A DNA stretch of 64,000 nucleotides from Actinernus sp. WN-2022 (lineage: Eukaryota; Cnidaria; Anthozoa; Actiniaria; Actinernidae): NCBI GenBank assembly GCA_030867875.1, contig JAOWCC010000019.1, forward strand, positions 82,798,861 through 82,862,860, in the 5' to 3' direction. Shown here in pieces: positions 38,701 through 50,700 of the stretch (position 1 is its first letter; every line of letters starts with the position of its first letter). The notes under the pieces are model-generated. The model searched no databases, was not told the origin of the DNA, and was given only the letters and a program-made list of their open reading frames with translations. Both the position numbers and the translations under genes were made by a program.

Positions 38701-41700
38701 AGCAAGTACAATCCAGTGGAGCATTGCTGGTCTCCTCTATCTAAATTATTAACAGGGGTAACATTGCCAATTCGTCTCAACCCCAGTGAACCATCACCTT
38801 GGGAACACGGGAACTTGTCTGAGGAAGAGCAAAGAAAACAAAAAGGAGACTGTTTAGATAATGCTATCGAAACATGCAAGAAATATTGGCACGGCCAACA
38901 CTACGACTCTTTTCCCATTAGGGTTATTAGTGTTCCATGTCACGCAATTTCTCTGAATGAAGCTAAACACGAGCTCGTAAAATCTTTTTCCTCTAGTAGT
39001 GCACGGGCATTAAAGAGTAATCCACAGTTGATTGAAATTCAGAAAGAATATGAGTTTCTAATTAAACATTGCACCAGAAAAACCTACATGCTAGAATTCA
39101 CGAAATGCAGTAGCGCTTCATGTGTGCACTGTAATAGTTCACCAATTAGAGCGGTGAAGTTTTTAAACTTCATTAGGCGCAATAATGGGTCAATGCCCAC
39201 TCCAAGTTTAAGTAATATTCACACTGGCCATTACAACACAATGCTAGATGCATTTCAGGCAAATAGCGTAAGACGTAAGCCTCTTACTATTGATGAGGGG
39301 TTGCCAAGTTTGAAAGGCAAAGCCCCACCTTTGTGCCCTTTTGGATGCAAATATGTATTTAGTTCACGAGCAGATGCTGAGCGTCACTGTCGCTTAATGA
39401 CTCACACTTCAACTAAAAATTGGAGATCTATGCTTCCAAAACTATGAAAGAGCAATCTGACCGTTCGTTTGTATTTTATTCAGAATCCTATTTCATATTC
39501 TTGGTTCTTATTATTTGTGAATCGAGAGCCGGGTGTTAAATTAGAACTTTAATAAGAAGTTTAATAATAAACAACTCGTTATTACAATGTCTTACATGCA
39601 GTGTTTTACAATCCATGCTATAAATGTATTCCGTTGCCCCACAAATAGACACCAGATTTATAGCTTAATATCTGCATTTGTTCACTATGTCCTAGGTTTT
39701 ACATGGCCAGCATTTTGAAATTTCGACTGATTAAAACATTTTTTTTGCATCAAATGTAAACATTGATCATTGATTTTCATATGCAGGATATCTCAACTTT
39801 TTCAAAAATACATAGTGTTACAAATCTCCACGCACAAAAAAAAAAATACGTAGAAAAGCCAGGAGGCCGTAATTTATTTCTCATACGCGTTTCGTTTGTT
39901 TGCCACGCCTTTCGTGACCACAAGATGCTGCAGGCTGGGGAGATGAGTGAGGCTTTAAGCAGTGTTTTTACTGTTATTGTTGCACTATATGTATGGGATT
40001 CGTCACGTCAGGCTTCTCTCGACCTCTCGCCTTTGGGATCCCATTTTTTTAATAAGACGCAAGACGTCTTCTGATCTGGGTGCAAATAACACGCAATGTC
40101 AGTGTAATCAGGAAAAGGTGTCAGATTGAATCAGTGAATAATGGCCGGATGGTAGATTAAAACATCCTTTTTGTGGTGGTTAACTTGAATTCCAGTTATT
40201 TTCGTTGTCACTTTTGCATAGGCTATGCACATTTTCTGTATCATAGTCTGTAAATTAGTACTCCCAGAAGCACAGGCGCGCGGCCCAAGCTCTAGATTAT
40301 TACAAGGAATGTATGCGATATTTCGCTGTGAAACAATGAAACATGAGGGCGCAAAATAGCACCATCGACATAAATGAAGTGATCGAATGCATGCGAGTAA
40401 ATTTTGTGTAGAAATGTGATAAAGATCTGACTTTAGAAACGTTGGCACACCTAGGCCTATCCTCCATTGCAGGTACGGTGTTACATTGTACTAAAAACGA
40501 TTTGAGGATAATATTCTCGAAACACGAAAACAAGAATACAATGATCGAAAAAAGTAATAAATGTCCCTTGGTTAAATCACCGTAAGTTTTGTAACACGCG
40601 AATCTGTTGCGGTATGTTTATTTTGATGATAGACATATTGCGTTATACTAACGTGACTTGTACGTACGTGCGTGCACGCAGAGTAAATCCCAAGCAGGAT
40701 CCCAAGTAATGTACTGAATGCAAGGACCAATTCGGACGAAGTGCAGGAACTTGTGTAACCCGAGGAAGGTTGGCCGTGTCAACCGAAATATCGGTAGTAA
40801 TTATATATATACCCAGTACCGTACAATCAGCCTTTCATCTTGTCTTTAAATCCCAAGCCCGGTTTTAGTATTGTTTTTTTCTTTTTTCTTCTTACACCAA
40901 GGTGCCTGCGGAGGAGGCTATGGGTGGCGAATAATACTTGGAAAATACTTGAGTCTCGAAATGTCAAATTTTCAAAAGGGTCTCCAATAGAGACTTTGCG
41001 TGCATTAATTAAGTCACGACAACATCAAAGGGTTATTTAGCGTGATATGCGCTGAAGCTACTGGACTGGCATATATGCATGCATGCTGTGATCAGTTCAA
41101 ATCAAGAAAATAACACGACACACAACTAGACAACAAGGGATGATGCAGTTAAATATACATGATATCGAGCATTACATAACTATTTTTCTTTGCATAAGAT
41201 TGGGTTATTCTCTGTTCAGAATCTCTTATTTCGGGATATTTTGTAGTATTAAAATATACTTTGTTACATGGTTTATCAGAGAACTAAAGACTACACCATG
41301 GTTTAATTGGTGACATGTCCTGTTCACGATTGGAATGTTGATAAGTATACGGCCTATAATTATATGCCAGCTTTGTACCACGCTAACTAAAGGTCTCAGT
41401 CCGTTTTCCGGTTAATAAAACAAAATTTGATGCATAATTTCTTGTTTTGGTGTTTCGAGAATATTATCCTCGAATTCAGTGTGGTTTCATTGTTTCGTGT
41501 TTTGGTGACATGGACTACTACTATTGCCGGTTCCGTGCCAGTTGTTATCTGAGTGATCGAAGGCTTTAGTTAATTACAAAAAACAGTATTCCGGTTGACC
41601 TCCCTCCTTGGGCAACAATTTCCCTTGGTCAATGGTTTGTTTGCCAGTATTGCACGACACCGATACACGATATAAATAAGAGTCGGCTGGTTTCCCAGGC

Positions 41701-44700
41701 TAACAACCGAGCAACATTTACTGAACACTAGACGAGCAAAACACTATTTCTAGCAAGCTGCAATGGAAAATATCCAGGTAAGAATCGTTACTTGAAGTTG
41801 TAAAAACATGTTTTTGTTTTGCTTTTCTCATTATTAATTTTTTTTATTGCATCATGACAGGAACTCAAGTCATTAAAGCAAAGAGATCAAGTACAAGCAT
41901 TCGATTCTGTTCTTGGGCAGTGGCTTAACGCTAGTGTCCGACAATTTGACCCTCAATTGCAAACAGTCAATATAAAATGGGCTGGGTACTCAAAAGCTTT
42001 CAATTCTAGGCTTCCCATATCCATAGTAAGGTTACCTTTGGTGGAACGACCATTGGATAGAAAGCACCCTATTTTACAGAGGCACTTCCCAAATAGAAAG
42101 CATCCAAAGCATCTACAGAAAGGCGACTGTATTTGCTACAGCGACGTAAATGAGGCAGCTGTGAAGGGGATCGTCAAAGAAAATGACTGCTTCCGAGGAA
42201 AGGTACATGTTCAAATATTTAACACTTCTCATTAATTTACTTTTCTTCCTTTTTGCCATTAATTTACAGAACAAAGTTAATCCCAAAGGCTGAGTATAAT
42301 GATATTGTCGTGACTTCTTACCGTCACAAAAGCAAAGCTGGAAGGTTTACTTTTATACGGGAATACGAAAGGACTGATCCAAAGTGACTTCACAAACCAC
42401 TGCAACGAGTCCATCCCTCAGCCCATGACCTTTATTAGATCTAGGAAAGGCCGGCCCCCTGTTGCTTTTGCTACTAAAAAGACATAAACGCTCTTTTATC
42501 CCTAGGGCAATCTCTTTATTGTAAGATATCAGTCACAATTCTTTTTTAAAAGGCGCTACAAAATATTTCTTCTCGAGTCACAGGTCTAACTTTATGTTTT
42601 TAGCAACTAATTATTGAATTTCTGTTGTCATTACTGTTTTTCACTCTGCTCCGACTATCATGCTATAATCCCTGCAGGAAAAAAAATCGTAGCCTTGATA
42701 CCCGATATATCTATTTTTTCAACTTTTCATGATCATGTGGCGGTGGTTAGCTCGAAAGCCCATTGCTCCTCTTACCACCGCACGCTTCATTGTCTGAATC
42801 TATTTTTTCATATACTGCTATTGTAATTATCTTTGTAATGCTACTTTTCTAAATATTTCTATTTATCTTAGTTGAATTAAGAATTTAATGAATTATATAT
42901 ATATGTGTCGTATATAGCTCAGCGTCATTTATGACCACTCACAGGAAAACATACCTTCACGAAAATCCATTTAAACAGGCGCCAAAAAACGTTAACGAAC
43001 GGGAAGTGAAAGCTTTCAAAACCGTTGTTGTTTACATTTTACATTAATTTGTAGGTCACACTTGAAAATGACGTGGTTGTTGAGTATGAGTATGTGAGAG
43101 AAGAGTATGAAGGAGAAGAGACAGATTGTGTAGATGACCCGCCAGCAATGGTACTGGAAAATGGCCCAGAAAAAGAAGATGACATCGAAGAGACCTGTCC
43201 ACCATCACCAGTCGACTCTTATAACAGTACGGACACGATTGTAGTAAAGCGTAGACTATCGTATTTAGAAGCAGACGAAGAAGACGATGCGGTAAGATAA
43301 ATTTGCATAAGTTTCAGTGAACATGAATATTATAAAAATATTTTTAGGGTGCGTTTTTTAGGGTCAGTATTCCGAAAAAGAATACAGCAAAATCGTGTAC
43401 ATATCACTGTTCTGGAATTAGAAAGTAAGCGCTACTTTTGGGAGTATTTATTTTTATTTACCTTTTAATTTTCGTTGTATTCTTTTTTCGGAAGAACGCA
43501 TCCTTAACTTCAACAATGATTGCGGGTTTTTTTCTTATGTTTTTAAGTATGTTGATATAGACGAAGTCTTGGAAAAGATGGAGCTGACCGAACAGGTGGA
43601 GACATTAAAGGCAACCCAGGAGAAGATATTGGCCAACCAAAACATGATGCTTGCTGTATTGAAATAAATAAATCACCTTCTTCACGCAAGGGCAATGAAG
43701 AAGGGCATCAAACCGGAGTCCGAAAGTATGCCAGTAGTCCCAATGCCTACACCCATTGCTGGGAGAAGTACATCTACCAGTGAGGTTATGCCACACCGTC
43801 AGAGATATCCACCGTTTACCAGTGATGTAGATCCACTCACACCACTGTCTACACCCATTCTGCCCATTGCTGCGAGTACGCCTACCAGTGAGGTTATGTC
43901 ACCTAACGTAGAACTCCAGGAATGTTTTCCCACAGGTAGCAATGCTAGTATGCCAAATAGAGGTCAAATTTCAAAGGAATTTCTTACTTTTGCTGCTACC
44001 AGTGATGTTAGGTCACCTAACGTAGAACTCCAGGAAAGTTTTCCCACAGGTAGCAATGCTAGTATGCCAAATAGAGGTCAAATTTCAAAGGAATTTCTAA
44101 CTTTTGCTGTTGCTACCAGTGAGGTTATGTCACCTGACGTAGAACTCCAGGAATGTTTTCCCACAGGTAGCAATGCTAGTATGCCAAATAGAGGTCAGAT
44201 TTCAAAGGAATTTCTAACTTTTGCTGCTGCTACCAGTGAGGTTATGTCACCTGACGTAGAACTCCAGGAAAGTTTTCCCACAGGTACCAATGCTAGTATG
44301 CCAAATAGAGGTCAAATTTCAAAGGAATTTCTAACTTATGCTGTTGCTAATTCAAACAATTGTACCACCTTTGTTTGTAAATTGCTGGACGGCTCGTTCA
44401 CTAAAAAAGAAATAAGTATGTCTAGCTTAGCGGGTGGTTCTAGAAAGTACAAAGGAATTGTAAAAAGCAAATCAGCTCTTTCTCCTGCCCGGATGAAAAA
44501 TATTTTTAAAGTCGCTAAGCAGCGCTATCCAGCTGAATTTCCACTTGTTGTTACGACACCTGCTTTTCGTGAAGCAATTAACATGAAGTGCCGAAAAACT
44601 AAGTACACCTGAAGAAATGACTTTGTTATGTTATGTTGAGTGCTTATATATCAGTTCCATTTCACAGGTGAACTGTACAGGAATAATACATGGTAACGGT

Positions 44701-47700
44701 TTGTCCATGCAGAGTGATTTCAATAAATGTGGGCATTGTTTCAATACTAACAGTGATAATAGTCAGTATTTATAATTGCTGCCCATTGCTGCGAGTGCGC
44801 CTACCAGTGAGGTTATGTCACCTGACGTAGAACTCCAGGAATGTTATGTTTTCCCACAGGTAGCAATGCTAGTATGCCAAATAGAGGTCAAATTTCAAAG
44901 GAATTTCTAACTTTTGCTGCTGATGTTAGATCACCTAACGTAGAACTCCACGAATGTTTTCCCACAGGTAGCAATGCTAGTATGCCAAATAGAGGTCAAA
45001 TTTCAAAGGAATTTCTAACTTATGCTGTTGCTAATTCAAACAATTGTACCACCATCACTAAAAAAGAACTAAGTATGTCTAGCTTAGCGGGTGGTTCTAG
45101 AAAGTACAAAGGAACTGTAAAAAGCAAATCAGCTCTTTCTCCTGCCCGGACGAAAAATATTTTTAAAGTCGCTATAAGCAGCGCTATCCAGCTGAATTTC
45201 CACTTGTTGTTACGATACCTGCTTTTCGTGAAGCAATTAACATGAAGTGCCGAAAAACTAAGTACACCTGAAGAAATGACTTTGTTGTGTTATGTTGAGT
45301 GCTTATATATCAGTTCCATTTCACAGGTGAACTGTACAGGAATAAGACATGGTAATGGTTTGTCCATGCAGAGTAATTTCAATAAATGTGGGCATTGTTT
45401 CAATACTAACAGTGATAATAGTCAGTGTTTATAATTGCTGCAGGAACAAAAGAAAATAAGAGTTACGGTCTAATAGTGTACATTATTTTCTTGTTAATAA
45501 TACCCTGTTAAGTTTGTTTAAATCACTCGACTGTATTTTGAAATGATAGTCAAACAGTTACTCTGCTATGTTAAGGTCCTTTTTGTGGTAAAATAAAAAT
45601 CATGTTATTGTTACTGATGTGTAGTCCTGTGGGTATACATATAAGATGGCCTATATGGGTGGCCGGAGCTCTATTTTAGTTTAAAATACCAGAATGACAA
45701 TCCATTTCGTGGAGAAAGAAAAATCCTATAAATATGCTTGATGGCCCAGCGGTGCTTTTTCCCGGGCTTCGAAAGGCCCTATAAAAGTTATTTTGGCTGT
45801 AGGAGTGTGGGTGAAGCATGCAGTGATCTGCCAGCAGGGACGGTGGCTTTCAGAAGAAGTTTTGTTTTGTTGGGCTAGAATTGAATTGATCCCCGGGTAA
45901 GAAGTAGACTGACAAAACAAGCCGTGTTCCTCCGGCCGACCAAAAAAACACGTTTACATACATTTACAGATTTGACGCTGTATCCTAGGGTTAAAAGTTA
46001 ACCGGCTTTCGAGCAACAAACCACAGGCAGCCCAGACTCGACATATATTTCCCGCTTTTTGGGTTACCTGTGGTATGTTTCATTAGCGATCTCGGAAGAA
46101 TTTATATAATTGCTCCTTGTGAATTCTCTTTTCCGATTCCTACGAAATAAATATTCAATAATAAAAGATTGATACTTAATGAAGTTGTGTGAGTGATTTT
46201 GGAGCGATTTTGGGACTTCTAAAGCAGTTTATTAGGCCTCGAAGTTTTGACGGTTGGCCGCGTGTCACTGGTCGCGAGTGAGGTCACATCGATGAAAAGC
46301 ACCTCGAATGTGTATATTTGTGTCCGATGGGTAGACACGCGGCCAACCGTTCACAGGCATTACAGTTAATTTCACAAAACTTTGGCCGCGTGGATTGCCA
46401 AGTTCGTTTGTAACTTGGGAAGTACGTTCCGAAGTACGCAAATTACTTTTGTATCTGTCAATCAAATTGTGATCTTCCAACTGAACTTTGGAACTTCGGT
46501 CTGAACTTCACAACAAAGTTGCTCGCGAAGTTGGGAAGTTGGGAAGTTGGAGGTGAAGTTCGATCCCATTTTATTATGGAATATTCTTTGTAACCCGGCT
46601 CACAAGCACTACTGTAGTACTGAGTGAGACAGACGAACTAAAAGGCTGGATGGGAAATTAGACGATGATACATTTTTGCTTAAATTATAAAATGGGATCG
46701 AACTTCTCAACTTCGCGAGCAACTTTGTTGTGAAGTTCTGACCGAAGTTCCAAAGTTCAGTTGGAAGATCACAATTTGATTGACAGATACAAAAGTAATT
46801 TGCGTACTTCGGAACATAGTTCCCAAGTTCCAAACGAACTTGGCAATCCGCGCGGCCAAAGTTTTGTGAAATTAACTGTAAATCCTTGACATGACCGCCA
46901 ACGCATTGTATTAAATGATTAGAAACGTAGTAGTCATAGTATTACAACGTTCGTCGAATTAAACGCCAATGATTTGTAAATGATTTGGAACGGAGATCGG
47001 ATTCATTGCAATGTACCGATTGGGAACAAAATCCAGCAAATCAGCCGGGTGCATTGCTCAATTAGATATGAGGCAAGTAGTGTTTTATATTGCCAACCAA
47101 ATCTTGGATTCCGGCGAAGATGGAAGAAGTCAGCAATGCACTATTCCTGCAAAAGATAAGTTCTTTAATTCGTAAGCTCATTCTAATAACTTCTACAATA
47201 GGTCACAGTTCTTAAGGCCTGTTCGGGGGTCTGTCAAACAGGAATTAATTTGTTTCATAACGTACCGTTCCTGAATGGAATGACTTGACAGTTTTCGAAC
47301 CTTAGTTAACATTGCTATGTAAATATGACGGCTACCCTAAATTTCTCATTTAATTTAATTATTTATTATTAATTAATTGTTTATATATTATTATTTATTA
47401 TTATCTATTTTTATTTCCTTTATGTATAATCTTGGTGTAAAGCAACTCAGCATAACCAAGTAATAAACAGAGAAACAGAGTTTTGTTACTTTCCGAAGCG
47501 CGGTATCAGTGCCTGACTGTAGAGCAGCACGACGATTCAGTTCGGCTCCACTTCAACTCAGGTTGATGTTCACTCGTGCAGGCAATCATGTTTACAAAAG
47601 TTTAAAATAGAGCAACGTGAAAATTAGACAGATACAGTATTGTGCAAAAGTCATGCAAACACCTTTCGACGAATTTCGGGGCTTTTCGTACCCTGGGTGC

Positions 47701-50700
47701 CAGACTAGCTTAGCCAAAGTTCTCATCGAGTCGAATATGTCCAAAACATTTAATGTAGTGTTCAATTTTGTAAAGGTTATCCGTATCAATAATATTCAGA
47801 TCCGTCAGCCTTCCAGATCTTTGTAAAAGTCATTGCATGAAGTTTTCAAGTAATTTCGGACCATGCAGCAGCAGTTATCGAAATATCGTGAGCCGTAAAA
47901 TAAACAAAACTGCTGCTCGCTAATAGTTCCCAGACCGGCGGTACATGTACGTGGCCCGCTTTAAAGCTTGACTCACTCGCTGAGCACAAAGCATAACACC
48001 AAATAAACTTTTGCTTCAGTGTAGGTTCACATTTACGGCAGAACCTTGTCTTGTTACTAGTATTAAAAGTTTCGGCAGAAATCATTGTTTGCGTATAAAA
48101 ATCTCAACTCTTCTTGGGGTCTGAATTTCCACGTGCAATCAGTCAGGCTTGAACGTTGTCTGTCTGATTTTTTACAGAACATCAACAGAGTTTTGAAGCA
48201 ACGTTTGTCACATTGAAAGACGTGCAAATTACCAGAAAACTTCTACTGGGAAAGTGCAATTCCTTTTGAATTAAAAGAGCTTTGATGCATCGGATCAGAT
48301 GAATGGAAATTAATTGCGCCCCCGCGGTATGTGTGTCAGAAATGAGACACGCGTCTGGCTGACAGTTCACGATTGGCCGATGACTTTTATTATAAGATTC
48401 TTGACTTTTTGACGCCTCTGGTATGCAGGGTATTTACCAAAACCATCTACTGTACTTTGTAAAACTGTTTGTCATGAATTCGAATTTGTCACGCGTTAAA
48501 TCGATCCTGGTGAAAGAAAGGTTAAAATACGAAATTGTGCAATGAACACGTACGCTTGCCGAAATTTCTTCGAAATGCAATGCAATGTCCGTTGCTCTAT
48601 CGGGTCGAATAAAAATGTAGTTCTTAATGTCTGTCTTGGGGTCTGTTTGTTGTTTTCCGAACCGATACTAGAATCACAGCATTGGATCGAAACATTTGGG
48701 ATCGGTGCCTGAGCAGCACGACAATTGAGTTCGGCTCCACTGAGTTCAACTCGGGTTTATGTCAACTCGTGCTGGCGTAAATCATGTTTACAAAAAATTA
48801 ATAGAGCAACTTGGAAATCGGACAGATCGATGTGAAACAAGTGACCTTTGAGCTGACGGTTTCCCAAGTGACCACTGTTATGTCCGATCGGATCGGATCA
48901 AATCGGATCGGATCGGATCGGATCGGAATATTTGCTATCGGAATCGGACAAGACTTGAAAGTACCTCTACGTTTTCCCGATACTCGAGTATCGGAAACGG
49001 CATCGGATCCAATTCCGATAATCGGATTTCCGCCCGATATTTGGACGCGCTCCCTTACAGTCTGAATATTTTGACGTGGCCAAGGTCTCCCTGCATATAA
49101 CCATTCTCTACCGGCATGCAGTGGAATCCATAGACGGCAAGATCAGCACAGAAGACGATCCCTACATTATCAAAGAGCACCTGTTTGTGATCTCAGATGA
49201 TGACGTCCAGGACTACCATTCAGTCCACAAGGCCCAAGAGCTTATCGTAAGCTACCTGGAAGATGATTTGAAAATAAAGATCAACAAGTTTCACGAGTTC
49301 ACAGATGGGTGCGCAGCACAGTACAAGTCTCGTCACTGTGTTGGAGATCTGTCGTGCTGCCTTTCCGACTATGGATTCCAAATACAGCGCAGCTTCTTTG
49401 AGACCTCTCATGCGAAGGGCGAGCAGGATGCTGCTGGTTCCAATGTAAAGCAGAAGGTGACCCAGGCTGTTCTACGGAAAACTGCAATGATACGCAACGC
49501 CAAGGACATAAAAGAATACCTTGAAAATAATTTTTTCACACCTTCAGCATCCACGTTCGCTTCGCGTACAAAGGCGGTGGGAATGGCTCGCAGGGTATTT
49601 TTTTATGTCCCAACGACTGGCGAGGGGGCCGTCAACCGAAAACGACGAGACAGAACCTTCAAGGAGCTCAAGGGAATCCGGAAGCTGCACTGTGTGAGGA
49701 CAACACCAGAGCAAGGAAGAATCTTCGTCAGGGATCGCACATGCTACTGCATTGGCTGCATCTCTGGCGAAGAGGAAACTTGTTGCAACAGAGAGTGGAT
49801 GGATGAGTGGAGGGAAATAAAGATTGAGCGGGAGTCATCTGTTGCTACAACAAGGCAAGCTGTGGAAGAAACCGAAGCTTCCCTTGGTGACACTGCTGTA
49901 AGAATTGCAGACATGGCCGCTAAGGACAGCGTGGTTGCAATTGCAGCAGGAGATGACCCTGACTACGAGTATTATTTACTCAAAGTAACCAGTGACGGCC
50001 TTGTAGATCTTGATCAAGCCATCACAGATGATTATGGCTGTAGCTTCCCAAGGGGATCTACTGTTCTGAAGGGCAACTTCTTTATCAGGGAAAACATAAT
50101 TGACATGACTTATAAGCTTGACCTAAAAAAGACTGCCTTCGTACTAGCTGGCACTGTTAGACAAGTGTGCGGGGAATTAAAGAGGAAACGAAATCAAGTG
50201 TATCAAGTCCCTTTAGCTGTAAATGAGGACATTATTGCGTCTCTGTAAGATCTGAATGTAGTGTATTTAACTTTGTTTCGCTTTTTTCCATTGGAATTAT
50301 ACATTAAAAGTCACTTTAAATCAAAAGAGAAAAATGTGCCATGCCCGAAATGCATGATGGGTAATCTATAAATAAGCTGTAAATATCTAATAAATATCAC
50401 AAACTCCGAAAAATATATTAAAATGAGTTATCCAGTTGATGTGTGATCATTAATTCTACTTTGGTGCTAGTTGGCAGATTTTCTTGAAAAAAGCCTATGT
50501 TACACACATGTACATGGTGATTGTGCTACAGGTCTAAGCTGTTTCAAATTTGGCCAACACAAACAAGGTTTGCGACTTCAACGGCGCCATTGTTTATCAC
50601 TCTAAAACGGATTTTTTTTAACTCAGCACGCTACACAGCCATTAAAAAAAGCTTTTTATTAATAACTTCTCGTACTCGCTAATACACAACAACATTTTAT

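Larger units (their letters stand above)
34914..49054 (+). mobile_element. Inner DNA transposon, 14.1 kb, TTA-flanked, carrying at least three ORFs
   Basis: The terminal inverted repeats are 21 bp and identical, beginning GGGAGCGCGTCC. The target duplication TTA lies at 34911-34913 and 49055-49057 and splits a Leu codon of the host ORF precisely. Inside each end are runs of GAATCG/GGATCG repeats. Contents in order on +: a 93-aa ORF, a spliced DDE transposase, and a spliced BEN-like gene, then foldbacks and a direct-repeat-flanked insert near the right end. That all this moved as one unit is inferred from the single pair of ends. Confidence 0.8.
33276..50248 (+). pseudogene. Transposase-like gene of middle element, interrupted by a 14.1-kb transposon
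   Basis: The first 546 codons are at 33276-34913 and the last 396 plus stop at 49058-50248. Skipping the insert and one TTA keeps the frame (Glu-Leu-Gln across the site), giving 942 aa without any other stop. The N-terminal 120 or so residues are very basic and helical (KMRKWREQKIAKKK, REKKRQQTRERVKRLREKR). A cysteine cluster (RRSCLCRKH, KRECGQCGVEK) could bind zinc. The second half has a likely RNase H-type core: HDYSEGY near residue 533, TDGCAAQYKSRH near 629, FFETSHAKGEQDAAG near 668. The acidic triad is my inference. The interrupted gene would end early at 34946 and is probably dead. Confidence 0.75.
32175..50534 (+). mobile_element. Middle DNA transposon (TAA-flanked), 4.2 kb without its insert
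   Basis: The left end GACCCGTAGCACAATCACCA and the right end (complement at 50509-50534) agree at 25 of 26 positions. TAA flanks both sides (32172-32174 and 50535-50537). Without the inner element and its 3-bp duplication it is about 4.2 kb. It carries the transposase-like ORF 33276-50248, which the inner element splits. The TAA target is compatible with PIF/Harbinger or Academ-like elements. The protein does not look like classical Harbinger, so I leave the superfamily open. Confidence 0.83.

Noticed and set aside
39763..40074. 103-codon open frame in the inner transposon
   Set aside because: No domain, poor composition, and it lies in a spacer with repeat features. The DLSPLGSHFF-like end resembles common repeat-derived translation.
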